Shown: positions 1 through 9,752 of the stretch, one piece after another | How positions within the stretch are numbered: position 1 is the stretch's first letter | Layout of the letters: the number at the start of each line of letters is the position of its first letter | Assembly: GCA_003024785.1 (NCBI GenBank) | Contig: PUQB01000016.1 | Location: 834,501-898,500, forward strand | Direction: 5' to 3' | Source of the DNA: Selaginella tamariscina | Taxonomy: Eukaryota; Streptophyta; Lycopodiopsida; Selaginellales; Selaginellaceae | DNA: 64,000 nucleotides | Translations under genes and position numbers: made by a program | Notes under the pieces: model-generated | What the model saw: the letters and a program-made list of their open reading frames with translations, nothing else | Told to the model about the DNA's origin: nothing | The model's database searches: none

Positions 1-895
1 AAGCATTGAGTTCCACATCACAGAGTCCCTGTGGGGAGCGATATCGAACAGACTCTTTGCTTCCTGTAGATATCCGTACTGGGCATACGCAGTGATCATT
101 GCGGTCCACGAAACAAGATCTAGGCTCGGCATCCGATCGAACAGGATCCTGGCCTCGTCAAGACGCCCGTGTCGGGCGTATCCGGACAATAAAGCCGTAC
201 AGGCCACCGTGTTGCTGCCCTCGTTCATCGTATCGAGCAGTACCTTCGCTTTCTGTAGATCTCCCTTCTGGGCGTATGCCCGGACCCATGATACCACAAG
301 CACAAGATCACATTCCGGCATTGTTCTGAACAGTTGTTCGGCTTCTTCCAGGTTCCCGTCCTCAACGTAAGCCAGTAAAATGGTACTCCACGATACCAAG
401 TTCCTCTCAGGCATCGCTTCAAAGAGTTCCCGGGCATCCTGCAATGCCCGTTCTGGGCATACGCCTTAACCATGCTTGTCCAAGTGACTATATTCCATTG
501 TGGCATTCTATAGAAGACGTCCCCTGCTTCATTGGGAAGGCGAGCCTGTGCATATGCGTTTATCATAGTCGTCCATGAAACCAATTCTTCTCAGGCGATG
601 CCTCAAACACGCTTCTTGCCTCCTCCAGTTGCCCATTCTGGGCAAATGCAGATAGCATGATGTTCCAGCTATAGACATTCGGATTCTCGATCTTTTCGAA
701 AACATGGTATGCCTCCTCAAGCTGGTTTACCTTCCCGTATGCCTCTATAAGTAAGTTGCAGAGATATCTATCCCTTGTGTTTAAAACTCGATCGTGAAGA
801 TGCCAGATCTTACCCAAGCTGTTTGCCTGTCTAAGCTCGTCTGCTAGTAAGCTGTTCATATATAAACATCTCATTTTCACGCTCTTGTTATGCAT
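1..895 (-). pseudogene. PLS-type PPR protein, frameshifted, runs off the window edge
   Basis: Reading leftwards from an ATG near 895, this encodes tandem pentatricopeptide motifs of about 31-36 residues with the signature 'SWNxMLSAFAQNGQLEEARSVF', repeated as 'AYAQxGxLxEAxxLFdxMP'. Such proteins bind organellar RNA sequence-specifically in mitochondria or plastids. Three reading frames are needed: one from 895 to about 585, a second to about 450, and a third to position 1. Both breaks can be repaired by one extra base, as shown by the related copy at 9.33-9.69 kb, which keeps a C at the second break ('GGGCATCTGCAG') that is missing here. No C-terminal E, E+ or DYW domain is visible because the gene leaves the window. 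It may be a pseudogene, or a real gene with sequence errors. The PPR family assignment is secure; the target RNA is unknown. Confidence 0.8.
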
Positions 896-964
896 TACGT
901 CACTATACGTTTATAAACACTAGGAATATACTACGAATCTAGCCGGCCCTAAATTGAAACCTAG

Positions 965-2231
965 ATGGAAGCGGAGGACGAAGCTTGGGAAGCCGAGGAA
1001 GGAGCGGGAATGCTGTGACATTAGGGTTCGTGAGGCAGCCATGTATTGGATTCAATTCCTATCCACCAAAGCGGGTGGAGCACCGGTGCGTGCGTGCGTG
1101 TGTGTGTGTGGAGAGAGAGAGAAGTACTGAATTTATCATTTTCACTATACAGGCATGGCTGGATACATGCAACTTGCCTCCGATGGAGGACGCTTGCTGG
1201 GTTTTGTCAGGAGCCTCTCCAATTCCTGCTCCAGGTAAATCTTAAACCCCATAGAGATATATCCTAAACCATATTTCTACATGCAGCGTTATTTACCTCT
1301 GAATGATGGCCTTCCCAAGAGCTCTCTTTGTTTTTATGTGCCCAAGTATGGCGTGCTTGAAAGCACACCAAACGGATCAGAAGAACGGTCGAGCCGGTAG
1401 CAAAAGGTGTGTGCGTGTGTATCTATCAAACAGCACTTAACTCTTATACTTTCGACAGCATAAAGGTTTTCCGAGCGCATCTAGACAAGCAGAACCCGTT
1501 GGAAGGCGAGCCTCTGAGAAGAGGAGGTATGTAGTTTTGTGGGAGGGAGGGAGACCATTGAAGCAAACACGCTGTTATTGTCTAGTGGATCTTTGCAGCT
1601 GGTGCAGAACATGGAGAGGAGATAAACGGTGTGGGAGCTGTAGGAAAGTGTCGTACTGTTCCCGCAAGCACCAAGTAAATGTGTGTTCTTTCATATTCTA
1701 TTAACAATGATGTTTCTAACAGGTTGAGCACTGGCGTGCTGGTCATTCCTTCATGTGTAAACTGGGGCATCTAATGAATCGTTAACAAGAGGTTATGGCC
1801 AGAACTAGAAATCTACAGTGATGTTGAGGAAGACGACGATGATGAAGATGGAGGCAAATCCCTCGAGATTGTTCCAGCATATAAGGAACCGGAGCCCGAG
1901 GGTTTTGAAGAGGTATCAACTTTGTGCATACTACAATGTAGGTGGATATCTTACACTGACATTATCTATGAAACTTAGGCGTCAAAGGGGCAGCAGTTTT
2001 GGGCGGCTTTCCAAGCACGCATACAAAGAGCTCCGGATCAAGTCGTAAGGTTGTTCTTTACGAGTGTTTTCATCTCCTACTGGTACTTACTATCTCTTTT
2101 GCTTTAGATATTCTAGAGAATCGACACCTCTATGGATGAGACTGGACGGACAGCCTGAGTCGGCTGATATCTTACCCTGCCATGTTTGTGGAGGACCTCG
2201 TGTTTTTGAGTTCCAGGTATAGAGCTTTCAC

Positions 2232-2264
<33 letters not shown>

Positions 2265-2430
2265 CAGGGAGGGTGATTTGCAGGTTATGTCCCAATTGCT
2301 GTATTTCTTCGGTGTCGAAAACGAGATAGACTCTTTAGACTGGGGCACGATAGCTATTTATACGTGTCAAAGTTCGTGCCGAGTTGAAGGTTACACAGAA
2401 GAGCTCGCATGGGTTCAACCCACTCCATAA
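965..2430 (+). CDS. PDCD2: PDCD2-like protein (MYND zinc finger plus PDCD2_C domain)
   Basis: About nine exons give a protein collinear with plant PDCD2: 'VTLGFV', 'STKAGGAP', 'AWLDTCNLP', 'GFCQEPLQFLLQ', 'LFVFMCPSMACL', then 'KVFRAHLDKQNP'. A MYND finger follows (about 1586-1674, 'LCSWCRTWRGDKRCGSCRK' then 'YCSRKHQ' and 'HWRAGH'). After an acidic linker comes the PDCD2_C domain ('KGQQFWAAFQARIQRAPDQVVRY', given here in two parts of the family pattern, then 'LPCHVCGGPRVFEFQ'), and the end is 'LLYFFGVENEIDSLDWGTI', stop 2428-2430. PDCD2 proteins are ribosomal-protein chaperones needed for 40S maturation (family knowledge). Splice borders fit GT-AG, for example 1234/1235, 1405/1406, 1674/1675 and 2218/2219. 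One-base frameshifts are needed near the start (965-1014), near 1060, near 1180 and near 1785, so the N-terminal half is not openly readable as given. The start ATG at 965 is tentative. Confidence 0.85.
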
Positions 2431-3042
2431 GTTGTGGTATCATTTTACAAATAGCTAAATACAACTATTTATTTCATTTATGATGTATCTACAAGCTCTT
2501 TAGATTACTAAGCTCCACGTATTGGGCATATACAGTGATCCATAGACACACATACATATGCAGGTTTCCATGGGCTAGCCAAGCGTGTGCATAGGCGTTT
2601 ACTGTAGATGCTAGAGAGAGGATTGTTAGTATCATATAGGTGTATATAGATTAGTACATATATACACATGCATATAAGTTTATATATATCGGATATCCCT
2701 GCACGATGCATCATATATACACAGAAGTGAAAATGGAGCCTAAGAAAAACAAATGCGCAATACATCAATATATATATAAAAACAACAAAAGGAGTACAAG
2801 TCATCACATACACAAACATGTACACACATACACAATACTTACGGAAATGGGGTGAAAAAATATTTAAGAGAGGTGCAGTAACAATGAAAGAGATACCCTA
2901 TATACATGTGTGAAAACACGTATCATACATACATGTGTATATATACATGTCTTCCATTGTATATATATGTATAAATATGTATGCGTGCATGAAGTGGCCA
3001 GAGAATATTCTCTTCTAGGGTCTTCTTGCCCTAGCGAGCAGA
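2431..3042. other. Intergenic spacer between PDCD2-like and PSMD5-like genes
   Basis: AT-rich DNA with ATATAC/ACACAT microsatellite. No coding homology was seen. It should hold the 3' end of the PDCD2-like gene and the promoter and leader of the next gene. Confidence 0.6.
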
Positions 3043-4015
3043 ATGGGCATGGATGTCGGAATGATGGAGATCGACAGTGTGGATGTTGGCCTTCTTTGCT
3101 ACAGCAGCTTCTCATCTAGCATCATATCCTGGTATGGGTGCGTCCGCGCGTTTGTATGTGTGCGTCCGCGCGTTTTGTATGCGTGCGTATGTGTTGTTCT
3201 CTCTCGTTGTGCTCATTTTTAATTTTCTTTCAGGAACTCCAACTGATAGCTCTGTAAAGGAGTTTTTGTCCAACTACCCATTTCCAATACTGTTCAGGTA
3301 AGGATGTAGCTTTACATATTGATGTGAATATACAATGCACATACGTCCATACATATGCATGTGTGATGAAAGTTGTAATTATATATGTTTATATTTATTG
3401 TGAATTTTTTGTTTGGTTTTTAGTGCTCTGTCAAGGCAGGCAGAGTCCCAGAATTTGTACAAACACTCACTGAAGCCTTAGAGAAAATTCTGCAGTCGAA
3501 CTTTGGAAGTGGCATGCTCGTGGAAGTCCTGGTATGTTGTTGAGCTCGTGTTAACACGCACAGACACATGTATGTATGTATATACATGTGTGCGGTGTTA
3601 CTATCATTTTATTTTAAGTCTTATGTCGTTCTTGTTTTTGCAAAGCCTTATGCAAGTCTTGGTTTAAGTGCGGACTCTCCACTAATTCGGAGGCTTGCGT
3701 GCAATTCTGTAAGTTTGCAATTATGAACACACCACACACATGTATGTTTATAGTTGCATGTTGGGTTGTTATTGCACTGATAATGTTTACTTATGTAGAT
3801 TGGCAAGTTTCTTGAAATGGTGATCCGAGTTCCGCTCAAGCAGCAGCAAGCTTTGAGATTGCTCGTCCTCTATTGAGCGGTTTATGCGATGAGTGGTATA
3901 CTTGTGTGTGTGTGTGATCATATAACAAATGAAATTGTTGTAGGGCTCGAGTGTGGCGAAAACAGCTGGGGATGCATTGGTTAACTTAGCGAAGTCACCT
4001 CTTGGACTGGTAAAA

Positions 4016-4050
<35 letters not shown>

Positions 4051-4080
4051 CTCTCTTAATATATAATATTATATATATAT

Positions 4081-4118
<38 letters not shown>

Positions 4119-5058
4119 CATACATACATACTTACTTCACACCATATATATATGTGGGTGTGGGTGTAGGTGTAGGTGTGTTGGTGTCTGTGTATGTATA
4201 TGTATACACACACACATAACTATTTCTGTTTTTGTTTGGTTTAGGAGTTAATTTTCACAGGAGGTGCCAGTGGTGGCAATTATAGCTTAAAGCATATTGC
4301 AACACACGGTTCAGCTCTTGTACGTTTATATCATACTATCTATAATATATCACCACATTAAAATTCGTAAATATTACTAGGTTCGAATCCGAGCACTGTC
4401 TTTGACAGCACGTATATTTGGTACATCGGAACAAGCAGCACTTGTTGTCGAAAACTCGGGTATTCTATCTGTTTTGGAAAGGGAGCTTTCGAATGCAAAT
4501 GATACACTAGCCCAGATTAACGCTGTTGAGATCCTATGTGAGGTATACATTATCTATATGCTTAATATACTTGCGTATATGGATATTATAATGTGTATAT
4601 ATTATTATTCTAATGATTTTTATATTTTTATTTTCTTATTGCTTTTTAGCTTGCAGAGACGCCTACAGGTGCGAAACTATTACTCACTGGTAACTTCGTG
4701 AAGCAACTTATTTCTTTGATAAGGTATATCCTTATAACTAATAATTTAGTAGTAACATGTTTGATAATATAAGTAAATTAGTTAACAATTCAATAATCAG
4801 TTTGCCTTTAGTAGCATTCTAATGTTTAGTTGTGTCATTGTATTAAATTATCATACATATTGCATTAAAATGGTAGTATTATCATGAAGTACAAGTGGTT
4901 TGTATTTAAGTGATGACCTTTTTCTTTTACACAGGAACTCTGAAGTCGATCCTATAGTCCGTTCACGTTCCATGCTAGTTGGGTCCCGACTGATTAGATC
5001 AGTTTCCGAGCCTGGTAACTACATATATACATGCGTTTATATATGTATATCTATAGGA

Positions 5059-5089
<31 letters not shown>

Positions 5090-6190
5090 AAACTTATGCT
5101 ATGCACCCACATGCATATATTTATGTAGATACTAATATTTTACTATATTTCTAATGAATACTAATCATATCTAACGGACCAATAAGTTAAATAAGAAAAT
5201 TTGCAATATGATGTGCTAAATTTGTGTAATAGACGCCCTTGAAATTATTCACGCAATTGATGAATGCTTGAAGCGCTTGGAGGAGTTTGAAGGTCGTGAT
5301 AGAAGCGAGAATGAGGCTGCTCTGGACGCCCTTGGCCAGATCGGCTCATGTAAGTAAATTGTGCGTGCGTGTGTTCAAACGCACGAATCATTTCAACCCG
5401 TATACATGTGTACATAAATAGACATGAATATAATTTCTATGTGTGCATTATATATACTATACACATGAAATGTAGATGAGCAATACGCATACACAATGTT
5501 GTGTGTATCCATAATGTAAAGTATACATATGATCCGCATGGTAATATTGTATATGAATGCATACAACAAGATAACGATAAAAACCGGTATTTATTTCTCT
5601 GAGTACAGTCTCATATGGTGCTCAAACCATTTTAGAAGGCACAACACCACCGGCTCGACATGTATCCATGCAGCTATTAATGGCCAGGGGGATACTCTCC
5701 ATCTGGTACTTGTTATACTAGTATGTATACATACATTTACCTTCATACACTACTTAATTACTTCATGCATATATAACACATATATTTGTTTACATGGTTG
5801 TGTTTGCAGACAGCGATTCATGCTCTTGCTTCAATATCAGGCTCAGAAAGGGAGGATATTCTTTTGAACGAGCAATCAGAAAACTCTTTAAGGAACCTCA
5901 TATTTGATGCTGTCCATTCATCTTCACGTAGCACATTATCGGTATATGCAGTTAGTCAATAATAGTTGTGTGTGTGTGTGTGTGTGTGGTTTCATGCATG
6001 TGTTATTATATTCATTCCACACTGGACTTTTTAGTTTCAGTATTTAACCATGTTATAAATATTAAATCATTATATGTTATAACATACATGCTTTATCAAT
6101 TAATGATACATACTATACTAATATATTTGTGATTTCAGAACAAGGTCTTGCTTCTACTTCGACAGACTTCGGAACTGCGGCTAGCGGTAA

Positions 6191-6221
<31 letters not shown>

Positions 6222-6721
6222 TATATGTGCTACACAGGTGTATAGGCTTGTGGTTCCATTAGTATCCAGGCCATGGTTTCTTTGGGAGGTTAGCTTAAAC
6301 AATGCCTTGCTGGATTTTATTGTCGACCCTCGCACTGAATCGTCTAAGGAAGGTAAGTTCATTGATATGAATACATACACATTATACGTATATATAGGTA
6401 TATATAGCACACACACGTTTTATACACATTGAAACATATAACACACACACAGCCTGAGTGTTGGATGTGTAAAACTGTTTTGCAGCTATGGAGTGGCGGC
6501 ATGCGTGCTGTATAGCTCTATGCACTGGGTTAGCCTCTGCTGCTCAACGAGGAGAGGCAGTTAGTGCTGACATTATGGAGAAGGTAATACATTAAATAAT
6601 AATCATTTTCATATTCTAACTTATATATTCGCAGTTAAATGAGGCTGTTCGGAGAGGTCCATACCTTTCTAAGGAAGCTAGTGAGGCTGTTCCCATAATA
6701 GCCACTGAGGAACGCTTCTAA
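3043..6721 (+). CDS. PSMD5: 26S proteasome assembly chaperone PSMD5/S5b-like ARM-repeat protein
   Basis: More than a dozen short exons encode an all-helical ARM/HEAT protein that follows plant PSMD5-like proteins from end to end. The N-terminal part reads 'TAASHLASYPG', 'DSSVKEFLSNYPFPILF', 'VQTLTEALEKILQSNFGSG' and 'PYASLGLSADSPLIRRLAC'. The middle reads 'RIRALSLTARIFGTSEQAA', 'INAVEILCELAETPTGAKLL' and 'DALGQIGS'. The C-terminus reads 'VYRLVVPLVSRPWFLWEV', 'EWRHACCIALCTGL' and 'AVRRGPYLSKEASEAVP', ending 'ATEERF' with TAA at 6719-6721. The '(T)EERF' terminus is typical of the family. In animals and yeast this protein escorts the Rpt1-Rpt2 base module during proteasome assembly (family knowledge). 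One-base frameshifts are needed near 3075, between the ATG at 3043 and the conserved frame, and near 3835, where the conserved reading 'AQAAASFEIARPLLSGLCDE' lies in another frame. Several introns begin with or contain (GT)n(GA)n tracts. Confidence 0.85.
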
Positions 6722-7135
6722 TCTCGCGGTGTACGCGTGCGTGTGACACGTGGCACTTATAATATATGAACTAAAGCCGTGTGTTATTCTTTGACTTCAC
6801 ATGCTCTATATAAATACAGAGATGCTATGTGTAATATATACTCTTTTATATATAAAAAGAGGTTAAAATGTGAGTTAAAATATGTATTTAATTAATTGAT
6901 ATGGTCTACTTAAAGGCGCGTTTGTTGGGATGGAGATCTCAGCCACAGTTCCTTTATAGGCAAAGGGGAAAAAGTCATGAGTTTCTTATTGCTCATTTTA
7001 ATAAATAAATAAATAACACCTTTTTTTTCAATGTTCATGACTTCCCACCAAACACACACATCCCCAACTACTCTCCAGAATCCCGTCTCAAACACCAATT
7101 GAAGAATTATTATAAGTAAAGAATACCAATGTGTA
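6722..7135. other. Convergent 3' intergenic spacer with a possible small MITE
   Basis: Downstream of both the PSMD5-like gene and the RALF gene, which are transcribed toward each other. A stretch of about 180 bp (6915-7096) starts with 'GGCGCGTTTGTTGGGAT' and ends with the inverted, imperfect counterpart '...ATCCCGTCTCAAACACC' (as read from 7078). This resembles a short inverted-repeat transposon. The target duplication is unclear, so the MITE idea is weak. A TAAA repeat and a T8 run lie inside. Confidence 0.35.
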
Positions 7136-7536
7136 TCAGCTCGTGTCTCGGGCGCAGCGGGTAATTTTTGAACATCCTCTTTGTGTGGGATTCGCCGGTC
7201 CGGTCGCTCTCTTGCAATTGTTTGTGTAGTAAGAGCGACCGGAACCGGCTGGACATGGAACGCTATCTCTCTGAAGTGGAAATATCATATATAACACACA
7301 TACACACACGCACACGCACACACATACGCTTAAGGAACCGTAGCTGATGTACTGCTTGCTCTGCTGCTGGAGGAGCCTCCTGAGCATAATTGAGCTCAGC
7401 TGAAACTCGTCTTCTCCGCTGCATTCCCTACGCTGCCCCCCTCGCAGGTGTGAACGTTTATGACCTTGAGTGCGTCGGTACGCAACAACAACAAGAGGAC
7501 GGAGAGACAAGTAACTCCCCACAGGAACTGGCCCAT
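7136..7536 (-). CDS. RALF: RALF (rapid alkalinization factor) peptide precursor, with one intron
   Basis: The ATG at 7536-7534 begins 'MGQFLWGVTCLSVLLLLLRT', a clear signal peptide. After a short pro-region comes a dibasic site ('LRRLLQ', comparable to the RRxL site cut by subtilase S1P). The mature region follows: 'YISYGSL', 'SVPCPAGSGRSYYTNNC' and 'NPTQRGCSKITRCARD', stop 7136-7138. The YISY motif and four cysteines in CxnC...CxnC spacing define RALF, a secreted ligand of FERONIA-type receptor kinases (family knowledge). Exon 1 is 7328-7536, intron 7271-7327 (57 bp, GT-AG, phase 0, splitting YISYGSLS from RDSVPC), exon 2 7136-7270. The signal-peptide frame and mature frame differ by one base. 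The C6 tract at 7436-7441 lies between them and is the likely indel site. RALF genes of seed plants are mostly intronless, so the intron is notable. Confidence 0.88.
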
Positions 7537-7614
7537 CTTATGGAACCCTAGACTGACTTTTTCTTTGTTTTTAACATATATGTGACTGTTATATAGTCCT
7601 TTACGGCACGATGG
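7537..7614. promoter_or_regulatory. Short divergent promoter between RALF and PPR genes
   Basis: Only 78 bp separate the RALF start codon (-) from the PPR start codon (+). The region is AT-rich ('TTTTTCTTTGTTTTTAACAT', 'TGTTATATAG'). The two leaders and core promoters must overlap or extend into each other's coding region. Inferred from geometry only. Confidence 0.4.
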
Positions 7615-9327
7615 ATGAACAGTAGCACAGCAGCGGCAGCAAGGAGGGTGCTGGCCGGCAACAGGTTGATCGACATGTACGGAAGGTACGGGAGTGTAGG
7701 TGACGCAGAGAGTGCCTTCCAGGGGATCGAGCAGCCGAATCTGTACTCTTGGAATCTCTTGTTGGCGGCATATGCCCGGAATGGGCATCTGCATTCGGCG
7801 AGGGAGATCTTTGTACGGATGCCATTGAGAAGTGTGGTTTCGTGGAATGTATTGATATCTGGGTGTTCACAGCAAGGGGAGTATGACCAAGCGAGGGAGT
7901 TCTTCGACAGGATGGCGCAGCGGGACGTCGTGAGTTGGAACGCACTGGAGCAGATGTTCGTCTCTAGTGGGCAGATCGAGGGAGCGAAGTGGGTTTTCGA
8001 TTCCATGCCGGAGAGGAGCTTTCTGTCGTGGAATGTGGCTATCTCCGGATATGCCCAGAACGGGGAACTGCATACCGCGCGGTTAGCTTTCAATCTTATG
8101 CCGTATCGGACGATTCTCACGTACAACTCGATGATGAAGGGATGCATTTCGAGTGAGGAATCGAAGGGTGTGTGAATCTCTTCAATGAGATGCCGGAGAG
8201 AAACGCAGGCTCGTGGAACTCGCTTCTTACTGCATATGCCCAGTTTCGGCATTACGAGATGTTTGAGTTGATGTGGAGTAAAATGCCGCAGTGGGAGACT
8301 GTGTCATGGAATGCAAGGATACAGTCGTTGTTAACATGTGGGCACCTGGAGAGAGCCAAGTGGGAGTTCAATCTGATGCCCCAGAGGGATATAGTGACTT
8401 GGAACTCCTTGTGTAACGCATATGCCCGGTTTGGGTATTACAGGACTGTGAAAACACTCTTTATACGATGCCCAGTTGGGATATGTGTCATGGAATTGCC
8501 TCTTACAATCTACTGCTTGGAATGAGGATCCATGTGAAGCTAGGAGTCTGTTTGAGTACATGCCCTTTCGGGATGCTACATCGTGGAACTCCTTGCTTGC
8601 AGCAAATGCCCAGAACGGGTATTTGCGGGAGACCGAGGTGCTGTTTAGAAAGTGTCCGAGTTGGAGTGTTATTGCTTGCACCACGATGATTGCTGCGTTT
8701 GCAAAGGAAGGACTTCTTGAAAGAGCTTGTTTGTTCTTCAACCTGCTGCCTCATAGAGATCTCACTGTCTGGACAGCGTTCATCTCTGCATATGCCCAGA
8801 ACGGGCATTGCCAGGAGGCTCTGGTTCTTTTCCAAGACATGCAACTGGAAGGACTGGGGATTAACTGGGTGACGCTTATGGTGATAATGAACGCGTGTGC
8901 TCAGGAAGGATTTGTGAAAGAAGGAAGAGAATGTTTTATATCCATGGTTTGCGATTACTGTTTAGTTCCGATGCTGGAACATTATAACTGCATTGTGGAC
9001 ATGTTAGCGCGCTCCAAACATCTGGAACAAGCCGAAGAGCTTATTATGACTATGCCGTATCTGCCTAACAACATAACGTGGACCGCGTTACTCGGTGCGT
9101 GCAGAATACACGGGAATGTGGAACAAGCGGCAAAAGTTACTGAGGACGTACTTAGGCTGGATCCGTCCGACCCTGTGCCTTATATTTTGCTACTGAATAT
9201 ATATAAGGAAGCCGGTCGAACCGAAGATGCAACGATGGTTAAGAGAGTTATGATTGAGCGTGGAGTGGTTAAGCGTGTTCCTGGTTTTGCATCTATATCT
9301 TCTTCAAGTGGTTTTGATGCATGTTAA
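7615..9327 (+). CDS. PLS-class PPR protein with E/E+-like C-terminus, two frameshifts
   Basis: Long intronless PPR gene starting 'MNSSTAAAARRVLAGN', followed by 'RLIDMYGRYGSVGDAESAF' and about a dozen motifs of the 'YSWNLLLAAYARNGHLHSAR' type. The end is a classical E-type region: 'VTLMVIMNACAQEGFVKEG', 'HYNCIVDMLARSKHLEQAEE', 'NNITWTALLGACRIHGNVEQ', 'ILLNIYKEAGR' and 'MIERGVVKRVPGFASI', TAA at 9325-9327. No DYW cytidine-deaminase domain follows. E-type PLS proteins usually act in organellar RNA editing or processing (family knowledge). The frame changes near 8170 (at 'AAGGGTGTGTGA') and again near 8470. The spaced PPR motifs continue in register on both sides, so these look like small indels rather than true ends. 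No organellar transit peptide is obvious at the chosen start. Confidence 0.82.
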
Positions 9328-9752
9328 AGCTTACGAGCAGACGAGCTTAGAGTCAAACAGCATATGGTATCTGCATGATCGAGTTTTAAACACAGGGGAT
9401 AGATATCTCTGCAACTTGCTTATAGAGCATGAGGGAAGGTATACTAACTTCAGGAGGCATACCATGTCTTTGAAAGGATTGGTGGGCAACTCGAGTACGC
9501 AAGAAGCATGTTTGAGGATCGCCTGAGAAGAATGTGGTTCATGGACGATATGATAAACGCATATGCACAGGCTCGCCTCTCCAATGAAGCAGGGGACGTC
9601 TTCTATAGAATGCACAATGGAATATAGTCACTTGGACAAGCATGGTTAAGACGTATGCCCAGAACGGGCATCTGCAGGTCAAGTATGCTGCCTGTATATG
9701 ACCAATACAGGTATATACAGGTAGCAAAGAGTCTCTTTGATATGGCTCCACA
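9328..9752 (+). pseudogene. Decayed inverted duplicate of the PPR gene at 1-895
   Basis: Immediately after the PPR stop, bases 9330-9690 match the reverse complement of about 860-447 ('GCAGACGAGCTTAGA', 'CGATCGAGTTTTAAACACA', 'GATAGATATCTCTGCAACTT'). Bases 9711-9752 match about 90-45 ('ACAGGTAGCAAAGAGTCT' versus 'ACAGGAAGCAAAGAGTCT'). One repeat of about 50 bp is missing inside, and about 350 bp is missing before the last block. Frames are broken, so it is a relic. It supplies useful outgroup bases for judging the frameshifts in the first gene. Confidence 0.8.

Noticed and set aside
6915-7096. MITE between the PSMD5-like and RALF genes
   Set aside because: Inverted ends are imperfect and no target duplication could be fixed, so it was not listed as a mobile element.
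7396-8252. Long minus-strand frames opposite the second PPR gene
   Set aside because: They are antisense shadows of regular PPR codon usage. Only the RALF part (7136-7536) has real motifs.
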